The translations under genes and the position numbers were made by a program. The notes below the pieces were generated by a model. It had not been told where the DNA came from, searched no databases, and saw nothing but the letters and a program-made list of their open reading frames with translations. Shown piece by piece: positions 31,243-39,856 of a stretch of 64,000 nt of DNA; position 1 is the first letter of the stretch; each line of letters begins with the position of its first letter. Source of the stretch: Epsilonproteobacteria bacterium UBA4036 (lineage in GTDB: Bacteria > Campylobacterota > Campylobacteria > Campylobacterales > Arcobacteraceae). The stretch spans positions 1 through 64,000 of the forward strand of contig DGAG01000001.1 of NCBI GenBank assembly GCA_002382325.1. The letters are read 5' to 3'.

Positions 31243-31901
31243 CGACGGTTTAATTTGTTTTCCTTATATGCATCATACTTTTGTTTAAACTTTTTTCTAT
31301 TTTCTATAAGAGTTAATTTTTTTCTGAACTGAGGGATTTTCATGAATTTTGTTATGGTATAAATACCAATAAGATAATAAAAAAATCCAAAAAGTGAAAT
31401 GAAAACCAAAAATATGTTTATATATGAGAATGGAGATTGCATTAAATAAAATAGTTCGGCGATAAAAAAATATAAAATTGGTAGAATTATTAATAAAAAT
31501 TTATCATTTAAAAATAGTTCACTAATGATAGAAAATAATATTTTAATTTTATGACCAATTTCAAAACCAATTGAAAATGCTTTTGAATTATTTTCTTTAA
31601 AACATTTCTGCACAAATTCTTTATTGTCTTTTAATTTATTAAAAATAGAATCTTCAAAATAATTTATATATTTTTTATTTGATATAATGAATGCAATAAA
31701 TCTGATATAAAAGTAGATTAATAAATAAAAAAAAATCTCATTAAATGTAGTTATAAAATTTGTATAATTTAGATTGAAAGATATGTCAAGTATTTTGAAA
31801 GAAGTAATATTATTATTTGTTAAAGTTAAGAAAAAGACTAAAGACGAAAAAATAATTAAATTTCTACGAATGTTATCAAAATTATTAGTATCATGAATCA
31901 T
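31230..31901 (-). CDS. Multi-spanning membrane protein of unknown function
   Basis: The 223-residue protein has five or so hydrophobic segments, lysine-rich loops and a basic C-terminus. No family is recognised. It overlaps the end of the recombinase gene by 13 bases tail to tail. A small hydrophobic frame (31938-32114) may lie just upstream on the same strand. Confidence 0.55.
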   Translation of the reverse strand: MIHDTNNFDNIRRNLIIFSSLVFFLTLTNNNITSFKILDISFNLNYTNFITTFNEIFFYLLIYFYIRFIAFIISNKKYINYFEDSIFNKLKDNKEFVQKCFKENNSKAFSIGFEIGHKIKILFSIISELFLNDKFLLIILPILYFFIAELFYLMQSPFSYINIFLVFISLFGFFYYLIGIYTITKFMKIPQFRKKLTLIENRKKFKQKYDAYKENKLNRRYPK

Positions 31902-31937
31902 TTTCTGCCTTTTAATTTAATGCTATAAACTTGAGAA

Positions 31938-32114
31938 TTATATCATTTTATTTTTCTCTAACAATATTTTATTGATTTTATTATTAAGAAAGTTATGGAA
32001 AAGTTTAAATAATAAAAATAGATGTGTTTGTATTGATAAAAAGAAAAAAACTGCACTTAATATCAACATATAAGCTGCGAAAAAAAGTTTACTTCGTAAT
32101 ATAACTAAGGTCAT
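31938..32114 (-). CDS. Possible small hydrophobic protein
   Basis: A frame of about 58 codons starts at ATG 32114 with one hydrophobic helix (FFAAYMLILSAVFFL) and a basic tail. The ribosome-binding site is weak (TTAAG). It would precede the membrane protein at 31230-31901. Low certainty. Confidence 0.25.
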   Translation of the reverse strand: MTLVILRSKLFFAAYMLILSAVFFFLSIQTHLFLLFKLFHNFLNNKINKILLEKNKMI

Positions 32115-32289
32115 CTTAATAAACTAATTGTTACTATAGCTTCTAAGGACTACAGCTCTCCTATCGTTCTCACCTAACTAGGTATGGTAAATCTGTTTAT
32201 TGAGTATTAAAGTTGAATTATCCGTTTATTTGGTAATTGTTATAAAGAGAACCATAACATTAAAATTATGAAATAATAGGAAAACTACA
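32115..32289. other. Upstream region of ParA-like gene
   Basis: AT-rich, without a recognisable gene or clear regulatory motif apart from a plausible RBS (AATAGGAAA) before ATG 32290. Confidence 0.3.
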
Positions 32290-33126
32290 ATGATTTCTAC
32301 CGTATCTAAAAAAACAATCTCAGAAAATGCACGTAAACTTCAAGAAGAAGATAAAAAATTAAATTATACACAGGCGCTTCACAAAGTTTCACAACAGTTT
32401 GGTTTCAAAAACTATGACCATTTTAAAGCAAGTAAAAAATTTAACATTGCCGTTTATAGCCAAAAAGGTGGAGTGGGGAAAACTCCAATCTCTAGAAATT
32501 TAGCAATAGATTTAAATAGTGATAAATATATTAGAGTAGATTATCGAGTATCAATGTATGATAAAAATTTTATTCAAGTATTTCCAAAAGTCAAAGAGTA
32601 TGATAAAGGAATACCTAAAACTAATTTATCAGTAGTATATGATTTATGTACATATACCAAATTTGATAAAATCACTAATATACTTGAAGATATTGATTTA
32701 TATATAATTCCAACAAGAGCACATGAATGTGGTAAAGGTTGGAATAAAATAATTATAAACTCAATTCATAAAATTTATGAATATAATAAGCCTATAATTC
32801 TTCTCTCCTTTGGTTCATATAACTACAATAAAAAAGAAGATATAACACTTTTAGATAATTTAAAATTTAAATTAAGGGCGTATACAAATATTTATTACTT
32901 TTATCTGCCATATTCAACAATATATAATGATGACAATGTTTATTCAAAAGATTTTTTAGAAAAAATAATCAATTTTAAAAATAGGTATGATTTAGATTTT
33001 CAAGCTAAAAGTTTATCGCAAATTTATCATTTAACCAAATCAAATAAATATAGGTTTCAAAAAATTTATAATGAATATATAATGTTTTTATCATTAATAG
33101 AAAGAATAATAAAAAAGGATATATAA
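32290..33126 (+). CDS. ParA/MinD-type P-loop ATPase with N-terminal DNA-element domain
   Basis: The 278-residue protein has the deviant Walker A KGGVGKTPISRNLAID (about 59-74), with proline after the threonine where ParA has S/T. Later Walker-type signatures are weak; VDYRVSMYD stands in for the usual VDxDPQ. Residues 8-50 (AQxLHKVSQQFGFKNYDHF pattern) resemble a short domain common in plasmid and phage proteins labelled glyoxalase-related. No ParB is next to it. It may be an orphan partition ATPase of a mobile element or a repurposed ATPase. Confidence 0.6.
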   Translation: MISTVSKKTISENARKLQEEDKKLNYTQALHKVSQQFGFKNYDHFKASKKFNIAVYSQKGGVGKTPISRNLAIDLNSDKYIRVDYRVSMYDKNFIQVFPKVKEYDKGIPKTNLSVVYDLCTYTKFDKITNILEDIDLYIIPTRAHECGKGWNKIIINSIHKIYEYNKPIILLSFGSYNYNKKEDITLLDNLKFKLRAYTNIYYFYLPYSTIYNDDNVYSKDFLEKIINFKNRYDLDFQAKSLSQIYHLTKSNKYRFQKIYNEYIMFLSLIERIIKKDI

Positions 33127-33230
33127 TGTTAAAAATAATATATCTATTCGCTAAACTTTTTTTCTATTTTTCTGAATTTATAAAAATTCTATTGGATATT
33201 TTTTATAATATTGATTATATATTTAATTAA
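33126..33230 (+). CDS. Possible small hydrophobic peptide
   Basis: A 34-codon frame starts one base inside the ParA stop (TAATG) and is preceded by AAAAAAGGAT. It encodes a single hydrophobic helix. In another frame, a second open stretch (about 33190-33360) continues a membrane-like sequence, so this may be a frameshifted gene. Confidence 0.3.
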   Translation: MLKIIYLFAKLFFYFSEFIKILLDIFYNIDYIFN

Positions 33231-33384
33231 TTCAATCTATTGTTTTTATTTAGGACACATAATCTCAACATTATTTGCCCTTGTAGATTTTCTTGGAATT
33301 ACCATAAAAGTAGACAAAAAATCATCTTCAAATATAAAAATTTTAAGTATGCACTATAAATAATTACAGTGCATTTCTATAAAA

Positions 33385-33471
33385 TTATCTTAGACCTCTA
33401 TCTTTGACCCAATCTTCATCTTCTAATCCTCTATCATCAATCCAATCTGAACATTCAATATACTTTAACAT
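33385..33471 (-). CDS. 28-residue microprotein with repeated DW-DRGL motif
   Basis: Starting at ATG 33471 behind a good AAAAGGAA site, the peptide has SDWIDDRGLEDEDWVKDRGL, an internal tandem repeat of DW(I/V)xDRGL. It follows hicA by 16 bases. It is acidic and could be an antitoxin-like partner, but that is inference. Confidence 0.45.
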   Translation of the reverse strand: MLKYIECSDWIDDRGLEDEDWVKDRGLR

Positions 33472-33487
33472 TTTTATTCCTTTTAAG

Positions 33488-33718
33488 TTAATTTATTGAG
33501 TTTAAAAACTCAGCCTTTGGAATACCAATATCTTTTAGTATTCCACACAACAAACCTTTTTTAAGTATCTTTTTCTTATATGCAGGGATGACAAGAATTT
33601 TCTTGTTATTGTGAACAAAAATTCTGTGATTGCCTTTATTTTGTCTTTCAAATTTGTATCCTATTGAGATTACAAATTTAATTAACTCTTGCCCTGTTAT
33701 ATTTGATAAAGATGACAT
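33488..33718 (-). CDS. hicA: HicA-family mRNA interferase toxin
   Basis: The 76-residue protein fits HicA, a double-stranded-RNA-binding-fold ribonuclease: GYKFERQNKGNHRIF carries the catalytic histidine, followed by VIPAYKKKILKKGLLCGIL and KDIGIPKAEFL. HicA is normally followed or preceded by hicB. Here neither neighbour is HicB-like. It shares one base with the upstream 46-residue gene (TAATG), so the two are translationally coupled, and a 28-residue gene follows. Confidence 0.85.
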   Translation of the reverse strand: MSSLSNITGQELIKFVISIGYKFERQNKGNHRIFVHNNKKILVIPAYKKKILKKGLLCGILKDIGIPKAEFLNSIN

Positions 33719-33858
33719 TACTTACCTTTTGAACCTTTAGGGTTATTAGGATTTAATTGTGCACCTCTGTTTCCATGTACTTGTGCATAAGCTTTATTAG
33801 TACCGGATGTACCTTTATTTGAATTTGCCTGATTGGCTTTATGGTTATTGTTTGCCAT
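33718..33858 (-). CDS. 46-residue Asn/Gly-rich microprotein upstream of hicA
   Basis: The frame starts at ATG 33858 behind a strong AAAAGGAG site and encodes a highly polar peptide: NNNHKANQANSNKGTSGTNK, then AYAQVHGNRGAQLNPNN and a KGSKGK end. It has no hydrophobic core and is probably disordered. It is translationally coupled to hicA. Whether it neutralises HicA is unknown. Confidence 0.6.
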   Translation of the reverse strand: MANNNHKANQANSNKGTSGTNKAYAQVHGNRGAQLNPNNPKGSKGK

Positions 33859-33920
33859 AATTTTCTCCTTTTAATTAAAGTTAAGAAAATTATAGAATAT
33901 AAAAGGAATACAAAATTACT

Positions 33921-35288
33921 CTAGATTTGAAACTTTTCAAAATGTTTATTAATAATTTCAGTTGCTTTTCCTAAACAAGTTATAGGAATTAATTGTTTAA
34001 TTAAATTATTTATTTGGTCTTGAATATTTGTTTGAGTATAAATTCCACCCATGAATCTATCTAGTTCTTTTATACTTGAATTAATTAACAACCGATTATT
34101 AAGTTTAAGTGCAATTATAAGTTTAAATGAAGTAGAGATTTGATTATGCAAGAGACTGCAAGTAGTATTAATATCTTTAAAATAAATTTGTGATAACAAA
34201 TTGTTAAAATCTTCTTTACCTGAACATTGAGAGAAAGAGTTGTTTATTTTCTTGCAATATTGATTTAGTAATTCATATTCATTAGTATCTTCATTATTCA
34301 TATCATTTAGTTCAATGTTAGAATTAAAAAGAATTTCCATTTTTGGAAATAAATTTTTTTGTAAATAAATAATTAATTCTTCTTCTTCTTTTAAATCATT
34401 TTCTATTGTAAAGTCAATTAAATATTTATTTTGATGAAGTCTTATTTTATCTTCTTTATTATTCTTGTAAAGGTTATTTATGAGTTTTCTGAATTTTGAT
34501 AACTGTTTTACAAAACGATTTTTTGTTTCTATAGAAAAATTGAATTTTTTTTGAATATATAAAAGACTTCTAATAATCAGTAATTGAAAGAACCATGCTC
34601 TTTTTAGCTCTACATTTTTTGCTTTGTTTATCAAAGTTATTATAAGAAGCATATTTATAAAATTTGGGAATTCTCTACTGTTTTTCCATGCTGATAAATA
34701 AACTTCAAATTTATTTGACTGCACAACTTCTAAATTAAAATTATGTTTATTTCTTTCACTAATTCTTTGACTTTCATACGCTAACTGCCATGCTAATTGT
34801 TTATTAGTTTTAATTTTATTTGATTGTTTGCACATATCAATATATGGCATTATTGAGCTATCTAAGAGTGCTTGGTCAAACAAAGATGTATCTAGATTTT
34901 TTGTATTCATGTATTCAAGTATGTATGCCACTTGAAAAGAAAAAAGATTAATAATATGCTTTTCTTTTAAATTTAAATATTGGCTAAACATTCTATAGTT
35001 TAGTAAAGCATTAACAATTTCATTTGCGTAAAATATTGTATTGTTTGATTTTAAATCAGCTACCTTTAAAATTAGATCATGAAAATCTTTTTCCATTTTA
35101 TTTGAATGGATAAAGAAAAGCTCATTACTTAAACATGAGGGGTTATTAATAAAGTTATTGTAGTTTTTTTCATCTGAACGTTTATCTCTTTTTCGTTTAA
35201 ATACATCTAATGGTTGATATACATGATGATTCACTCCAAACAATTTCCAAAAAAATGAATTAAAATCTGAATTATGCTTATTGAACAT
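33921..35288 (-). CDS. Unknown 455-residue helical protein
   Basis: No signal peptide or membrane segment is seen. The protein is helical, rich in Asn, Lys and Ile, with tryptophans around residues 170-240. No motif is recognised. The start overlaps the end of the endonuclease I gene by 11 bases, so the two are likely cotranscribed. Confidence 0.6.
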   Translation of the reverse strand: MFNKHNSDFNSFFWKLFGVNHHVYQPLDVFKRKRDKRSDEKNYNNFINNPSCLSNELFFIHSNKMEKDFHDLILKVADLKSNNTIFYANEIVNALLNYRMFSQYLNLKEKHIINLFSFQVAYILEYMNTKNLDTSLFDQALLDSSIMPYIDMCKQSNKIKTNKQLAWQLAYESQRISERNKHNFNLEVVQSNKFEVYLSAWKNSREFPNFINMLLIITLINKAKNVELKRAWFFQLLIIRSLLYIQKKFNFSIETKNRFVKQLSKFRKLINNLYKNNKEDKIRLHQNKYLIDFTIENDLKEEEELIIYLQKNLFPKMEILFNSNIELNDMNNEDTNEYELLNQYCKKINNSFSQCSGKEDFNNLLSQIYFKDINTTCSLLHNQISTSFKLIIALKLNNRLLINSSIKELDRFMGGIYTQTNIQDQINNLIKQLIPITCLGKATEIINKHFEKFQI

Positions 35289-36027
35289 GGTTTGTAATAA
35301 AAAGATTCAAATTCCCCTGAATCTTCTCAATCCTCTTATTTCTCTCTTTTTCCCATTCATCAACTGGGTCAAGTTTATCCCAAGTTTTAAAAAGTTGTCT
35401 CTCTTGTTTTGAGATTCTCATTTTATATTGTTCTTCAAAGTAAAAGTAAGTTCGTGCAATATTACCTCTGATATCTTCTTTAGGTTCAACACGTTTATTT
35501 TTAAAATCCACTTCAAAATCGACATCTTTTCCATAGACTCTTTCTTCACCTTCAATGATGGCATATTTAAAGTTACTTCTATCAGCATTTAATTCACCAA
35601 TTGCAGGTACTAAATTATGTAAATCAGCTTCCATATATTTAAACTGTTGATTTACTTTAGAACAACACTTTCTTCCTTTATAAGCTTTTCCTTTAGAATC
35701 AACACATTGCTCATCTCCTTCTCTCCAACAAGCAAATTGTCTTCCAAAGTTTTCAGCAGGAATAATATGTTCCCATTCAATTCGATTGGCTCTTTCATTT
35801 TTCTTACCTGATTTGGTATAAGCATTTCTTGGAACATATCCACAAGAGCTTTTATCAATCATATTGTGTTTATCTTTATAGTTATATTTACAATTGGCAT
35901 AAAAGGTAACTTGATGACCTTTATAGATATCTCTTAGAAGTTTTTTGGATTGCTCAAAGGATGAGATGGCTTCATTGGCATTTAGCATAAAAATACTTAG
36001 TAGTGAAAATAGAATAAGTTTTATCAA
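35278..36027 (-). CDS. endA: Secreted endonuclease I (EndA/NucM family)
   Basis: The 249-residue protein has a signal peptide (LILFSLLSIFMLNA) and the EndA core: ANRIEWEHIIPAENFGRQ (beta-beta-alpha-metal histidine), cysteines for disulfides, and GELNADRSNFKYA (the conserved NRSNF-like end). It is a periplasmic or extracellular non-specific nuclease. It is upstream of the unknown 455-residue gene. Confidence 0.9.
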   Translation of the reverse strand: MIKLILFSLLSIFMLNANEAISSFEQSKKLLRDIYKGHQVTFYANCKYNYKDKHNMIDKSSCGYVPRNAYTKSGKKNERANRIEWEHIIPAENFGRQFACWREGDEQCVDSKGKAYKGRKCCSKVNQQFKYMEADLHNLVPAIGELNADRSNFKYAIIEGEERVYGKDVDFEVDFKNKRVEPKEDIRGNIARTYFYFEEQYKMRISKQERQLFKTWDKLDPVDEWEKERNKRIEKIQGNLNLFITNHVQ

Positions 36028-36264
36028 TTAATCCCTTTTTATACATATATAAATTTAATTTCACAAAAATTAATCTTGGTTAAATTTTATTTACAGCAAA
36101 GATTGTATAACAAACTAACTGAACAATATATAGTACTAAATTATGATAATTTATGTAAAAAAGTATTAAATCTATGAATTTGCTAATTTGAGAGTCATTC
36201 TTTTGTTATAATTAAATAATATTATGATAATTTAAGTAATTAATATTTTATATAGAGTATAAAA
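36028..36264. promoter_or_regulatory. Divergent promoter region with 16-bp direct repeat
   Basis: ATGATAATTTATGTAA (36143-36158) and ATGATAATTTAAGTAA (36233-36248) differ at one base and flank a TATAAT at 36207-36212. They could be operator sites for the Mre11/Rad50 operon. Confidence 0.4.
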
Positions 36265-37386
36265 ATGAAAATAGTCCATTTTAGTGACACACATTTAGGA
36301 TATAACGATTTAGACATACTAAATGAAGAAAATATAAACCAAAGAGAAGCAGACTTTTATGATGCTTTTTCTCAAGTAATTAATGACATAGAAAAAATCA
36401 AACCAGACTTTGTAATTCACACAGGTGACCTTTTTCACAGAAGTAGTCCAAGTAACCGAGCAATAACGTTTGCACTTAAAGAGTTCAAACGACTTAATAG
36501 TCTTAATATTCCTATCATAATGATTGCAGGTAACCATTCAACACCACGAACAAATCTGAGTAGTCCTATTTTAAAAATATTTGAAGACTTTGAAAATGTA
36601 TTTGTATCGTATGAACAAAGCTATAAAAAAATAGAGTTTGATAATGTTATCTTTCATACCCTGCCACATATGAATGATGAAACCAAAGCAGAAGATGAAA
36701 TAAACTTATGTGAAGAAAATATCGATTCTTCTAAAAGAAATATTATGATGATGCACTGCTCTGTTGGTGCTTGGTATTTGATGCAAGAGTTTGGTGAGTG
36801 GGTTTATCCAACGCACAAAGAGTATATCTTTGAAAAGATGGATTATGTAGCTCTTGGACACTGGCATGGTTTTGGCTTTGTAGGTAAACATGAAAATGTA
36901 TATTACAGTGGTAGTACTGAACGTACAAGTTTAAATGACAAGCGAAATTCAAAGGGATACGCTCTTATAAACTTAGATGAGAGACTAACTGTAGAATATA
37001 AAGAGATAAAAATTCGACCTATCATATCTAAAAGCATTGATTGCGAAGAGTATCAAACTTCTATTGACAGTTTAGATACAAGCGATACCCAAGATGCTAT
37101 TGTAGAAGTAAAACTTCAAAACCTCACAACCATGCAATCCATTGATATACAAAACCAAGAGATAAAAGCTTTTTTTCCACTTGCTATGAGTGTGACTGTA
37201 AAAAGAGAATTCAAAAAAGATGCCAATGAAGGTAAAACCTTAGATGATATTCAAGCACTCTCTTTAGAAGAGTACTTTTTAGACCATATAAAAGAGCAAA
37301 GTGAAGACAAAGAGTTTGATAGACTCAAACCAAAAATCCAAGAGTTATTTAGCAAGTATGAGGAGGCTTACGATGATACTTTGTAA
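36265..37386 (+). CDS. sbcD: Mre11/SbcD-family nuclease
   Basis: The 373-residue metallophosphoesterase has all phosphodiesterase motifs: FSDTHLG, HTGDLFHR, AGNHSTPR, MHCSV and ALGHWHGFG. The size and C-terminus are closer to archaeal Mre11 than to E. coli SbcD. With the following ATPase it forms the Mre11-Rad50 DNA-end processing nuclease. It overlaps the next gene by 14 bases. Confidence 0.9.
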   Translation: MKIVHFSDTHLGYNDLDILNEENINQREADFYDAFSQVINDIEKIKPDFVIHTGDLFHRSSPSNRAITFALKEFKRLNSLNIPIIMIAGNHSTPRTNLSSPILKIFEDFENVFVSYEQSYKKIEFDNVIFHTLPHMNDETKAEDEINLCEENIDSSKRNIMMMHCSVGAWYLMQEFGEWVYPTHKEYIFEKMDYVALGHWHGFGFVGKHENVYYSGSTERTSLNDKRNSKGYALINLDERLTVEYKEIKIRPIISKSIDCEEYQTSIDSLDTSDTQDAIVEVKLQNLTTMQSIDIQNQEIKAFFPLAMSVTVKREFKKDANEGKTLDDIQALSLEEYFLDHIKEQSEDKEFDRLKPKIQELFSKYEEAYDDTL

Positions 37387-39742
37387 GCTAAAACTTGAAA
37401 ACTTCAAACGATACAAAACTTTTGAGCTGAACTTTGAAGAGGGTTTAGTTGGAATCATTGGAAAAAATGGAAGTGGAAAGTCCACCATATTTGAAGCAAT
37501 TCTTTTTGCACTGTATGGAGAGTTTAAAGACAGAGGCTATAAAGATATTGTTCGAAATGCCAATGCATCAGATAAAGATGCTGTAGTTGTTGAACTCGAC
37601 TTTGAATTTGACTCAGTAGAGTATAAAGTTGTACGAGAGTTTAGAGGGAAAACACTCAGTGCCAATGCCAAACTTTTTAAAAATGGTGAACTCATAACCA
37701 GTGGTGCAAAAGAAGTTACTGCAAGTATTATGCAACTAACCAAGATGAGTAAAGAGGCATTTTTACATACACTCTTTGCGAGTCAAAAAGAGCTTACGAG
37801 TCTTAGTAACAGTAAACCTGAAGACAGAAAAAGAATGATCAGAAAGCTTTTAGGCTTAGAAAAAATTGACTATATAGAAAAAGAACTCATAGAAAAAAGC
37901 AGAGAGTTAAAAAGAGAGATTGCAGCTTTTGCCGAAGTACTTTTAAGTGCCGAAGATATTCAAAGTAAAAAAGAACAAATAAAAGCAAATGAGGAGATTA
38001 AAAAAAATCTCAATGAGGAGATGGCAACTAAAAGTAAACAAATAGATAGCCTAAAGTTAAAAGAGCTTGATATAAAAAAAGAGCTTGAAGCTTTTGCTAA
38101 AACAAAAGAGGCAAAACAAAAGGCTCTTGGTGAACTTAATCTTTTAAAAAACAGTATCAACTCCAATACAGAAAACCAAACCAAACTCTCAACTGAACTA
38201 CAAGATTTAGAACAAAAGAAGGTTCAATACAAAGCATTAGAACCTATAAAAAAAGAGTATGAGACACTACAAGTAAGTTTGAAAGAGCAAGTTCAGTTAA
38301 AAGAGTACAGTCTTAAAAAAGAGGGGTTAATCAAAGAGCAAGTCCAACTTCGAGAGCAATACAAAAAAGCCAAGAATGACATAGCCCTTTTAGAAAATGA
38401 GTGCGCAGGATTTGAAGCACTACAACAAAAAGAGCAAGAAACTAAAACTCAACTAGAACAATTCAAACAAACTCTCATTCAAATACAAACAAAAGAGAAA
38501 GAGCTTAACTCAAATATCTCTGCTGAACAAAGAGTTATAAACGACACCACAGCCAAAATCCAACAAATCCAAGCTTTAGGCAAAGAGTCGAACTGTCCTA
38601 CTTGTACAAGACCTCTTTTAGAAGAGTATGACAATGTAATAGGCTCACTAAATACAACCATACATGAAATACAAACAAACAAAATAACCAAGCTAAACAA
38701 CGAGTTACAAGAAGTAGAAGCAAACAAAAAAATAGTTGAGACTCAAAAAGAGCAAACGGATAAAAATCTTAATGAGATAAACTCCCAACTGGCACTTATA
38801 AACAGTAAACAAAAAGATTTACAAAACCAATCAACTCATTTAAAATCTGTAGAGCAAAAAGGCAAAGAGAACAATGATGAGATTGCAAAACTAGAAACTT
38901 ATAACTATGATGAAGTCAAACATAAAACACTGGACAACAGTTTCAATGAACTCCAACCAAAATATGAACTGATGAAATCATTAGAAACCATGCTCAAAAG
39001 ATATGAAAGTGTCAAACAAGAGTTAGAAAACATCACTAAAAAAATTGAAGAGCAAAACACTACTTACAATACAAAAGAAATAGACTACAAACAAATAGCT
39101 TATGATGAAACAGCACACACAAACAAACAAAAAGAGTATGACGAACACCATCAAACATATGAGCTGAAAGTCGCAGAACTAAACGAAGTAAAAATCAAAA
39201 TAGCTCAATGTGAAGGTGAGATAAAAACCATCCAATCAAACCTAGATAACAATGAACTTCAACTCAAAAAAGTGCAAACCAAAAAAGATGACCTCATAGA
39301 CTATGACAAAATCAAAGTAAGTCTGAGTGAATTTAAAACAAAACTGAACTCAAAAGTTGCACCAAGAATATCTGACATAGCTTCAAGTATGTATGCACAA
39401 ATCACCAAAGGCAAGTACCAACACATAGAAGTATCAAATGACTTTGACTTTTATATTTATGATGAAGGTAAAAAGTACCCAATAGAGCGATTCTCAGGTG
39501 GAGAAATAGACTTAGCAAACTTGGTTCTTAGAATTGCTATTTCAAAAACTTTAAGTGAATTAAGTGGAAGTTCTCAGATAGGTTTCTTAGCCTTTGATGA
39601 AGTGTTTGGAAGCCAAGATGAAGCAAGGCGAATGGAAATACTAGAAGCTTTTCATATGATAAAAGAGCAGTATAGACAGATATTCTTAATTAGCCACGAG
39701 ATGGAAATAAAGGAAATGTTTGAGAGAGTTGTTGAGTTATAG
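37373..39742 (+). CDS. sbcC: Rad50/SbcC-family ATPase
   Basis: The start is ATG 37373, seven bases after AGGAGG; the longer frame from 37301 lies within the upstream gene. The 789-residue protein has Walker A GKNGSGKSTIFEAI near the start, long coiled coils, a zinc hook with CPTC in the middle, the ABC signature FSGGEIDLANLVLRIA and Walker B FLAFDEVFGSQDEAR. It is shorter than E. coli SbcC (about 1050) and resembles archaeal-type Rad50. It acts with the preceding nuclease on DNA ends and hairpins. Confidence 0.9.
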   Translation: MILCKLKLENFKRYKTFELNFEEGLVGIIGKNGSGKSTIFEAILFALYGEFKDRGYKDIVRNANASDKDAVVVELDFEFDSVEYKVVREFRGKTLSANAKLFKNGELITSGAKEVTASIMQLTKMSKEAFLHTLFASQKELTSLSNSKPEDRKRMIRKLLGLEKIDYIEKELIEKSRELKREIAAFAEVLLSAEDIQSKKEQIKANEEIKKNLNEEMATKSKQIDSLKLKELDIKKELEAFAKTKEAKQKALGELNLLKNSINSNTENQTKLSTELQDLEQKKVQYKALEPIKKEYETLQVSLKEQVQLKEYSLKKEGLIKEQVQLREQYKKAKNDIALLENECAGFEALQQKEQETKTQLEQFKQTLIQIQTKEKELNSNISAEQRVINDTTAKIQQIQALGKESNCPTCTRPLLEEYDNVIGSLNTTIHEIQTNKITKLNNELQEVEANKKIVETQKEQTDKNLNEINSQLALINSKQKDLQNQSTHLKSVEQKGKENNDEIAKLETYNYDEVKHKTLDNSFNELQPKYELMKSLETMLKRYESVKQELENITKKIEEQNTTYNTKEIDYKQIAYDETAHTNKQKEYDEHHQTYELKVAELNEVKIKIAQCEGEIKTIQSNLDNNELQLKKVQTKKDDLIDYDKIKVSLSEFKTKLNSKVAPRISDIASSMYAQITKGKYQHIEVSNDFDFYIYDEGKKYPIERFSGGEIDLANLVLRIAISKTLSELSGSSQIGFLAFDEVFGSQDEARRMEILEAFHMIKEQYRQIFLISHEMEIKEMFERVVEL

Positions 39743-39840
39743 GTGTGATTTCACATGTGGAAGCACTAAAAGAGAGAATACCATTGCAGATAAAGGTTGA
39801 GCCTAAGAGTGATGGGACGAGTGGTTTGAGATTAGATTAA
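39742..39840 (+). pseudogene. C-terminal fossil of a second sbcC
   Basis: Directly after the Rad50 stop, a 32-codon frame reads GVISHVEALKERIPLQIKV followed by a short tail and a stop. ISHVEALKERIP is the C-terminal signature of E. coli-type SbcC, a lineage different from the intact Rad50 gene before it. It is the remnant of a replaced or deleted sbcC. Confidence 0.7.
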
Positions 39841-39856
39841 TAAAAAAAGGAATTAA

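Noticed and set aside
37301..37372. Longer N-terminus for the Rad50 gene
   Set aside because: It lies inside the Mre11 gene, and ATG 37373 has a perfect AGGAGG and begins with the conserved LKLENFKRY.
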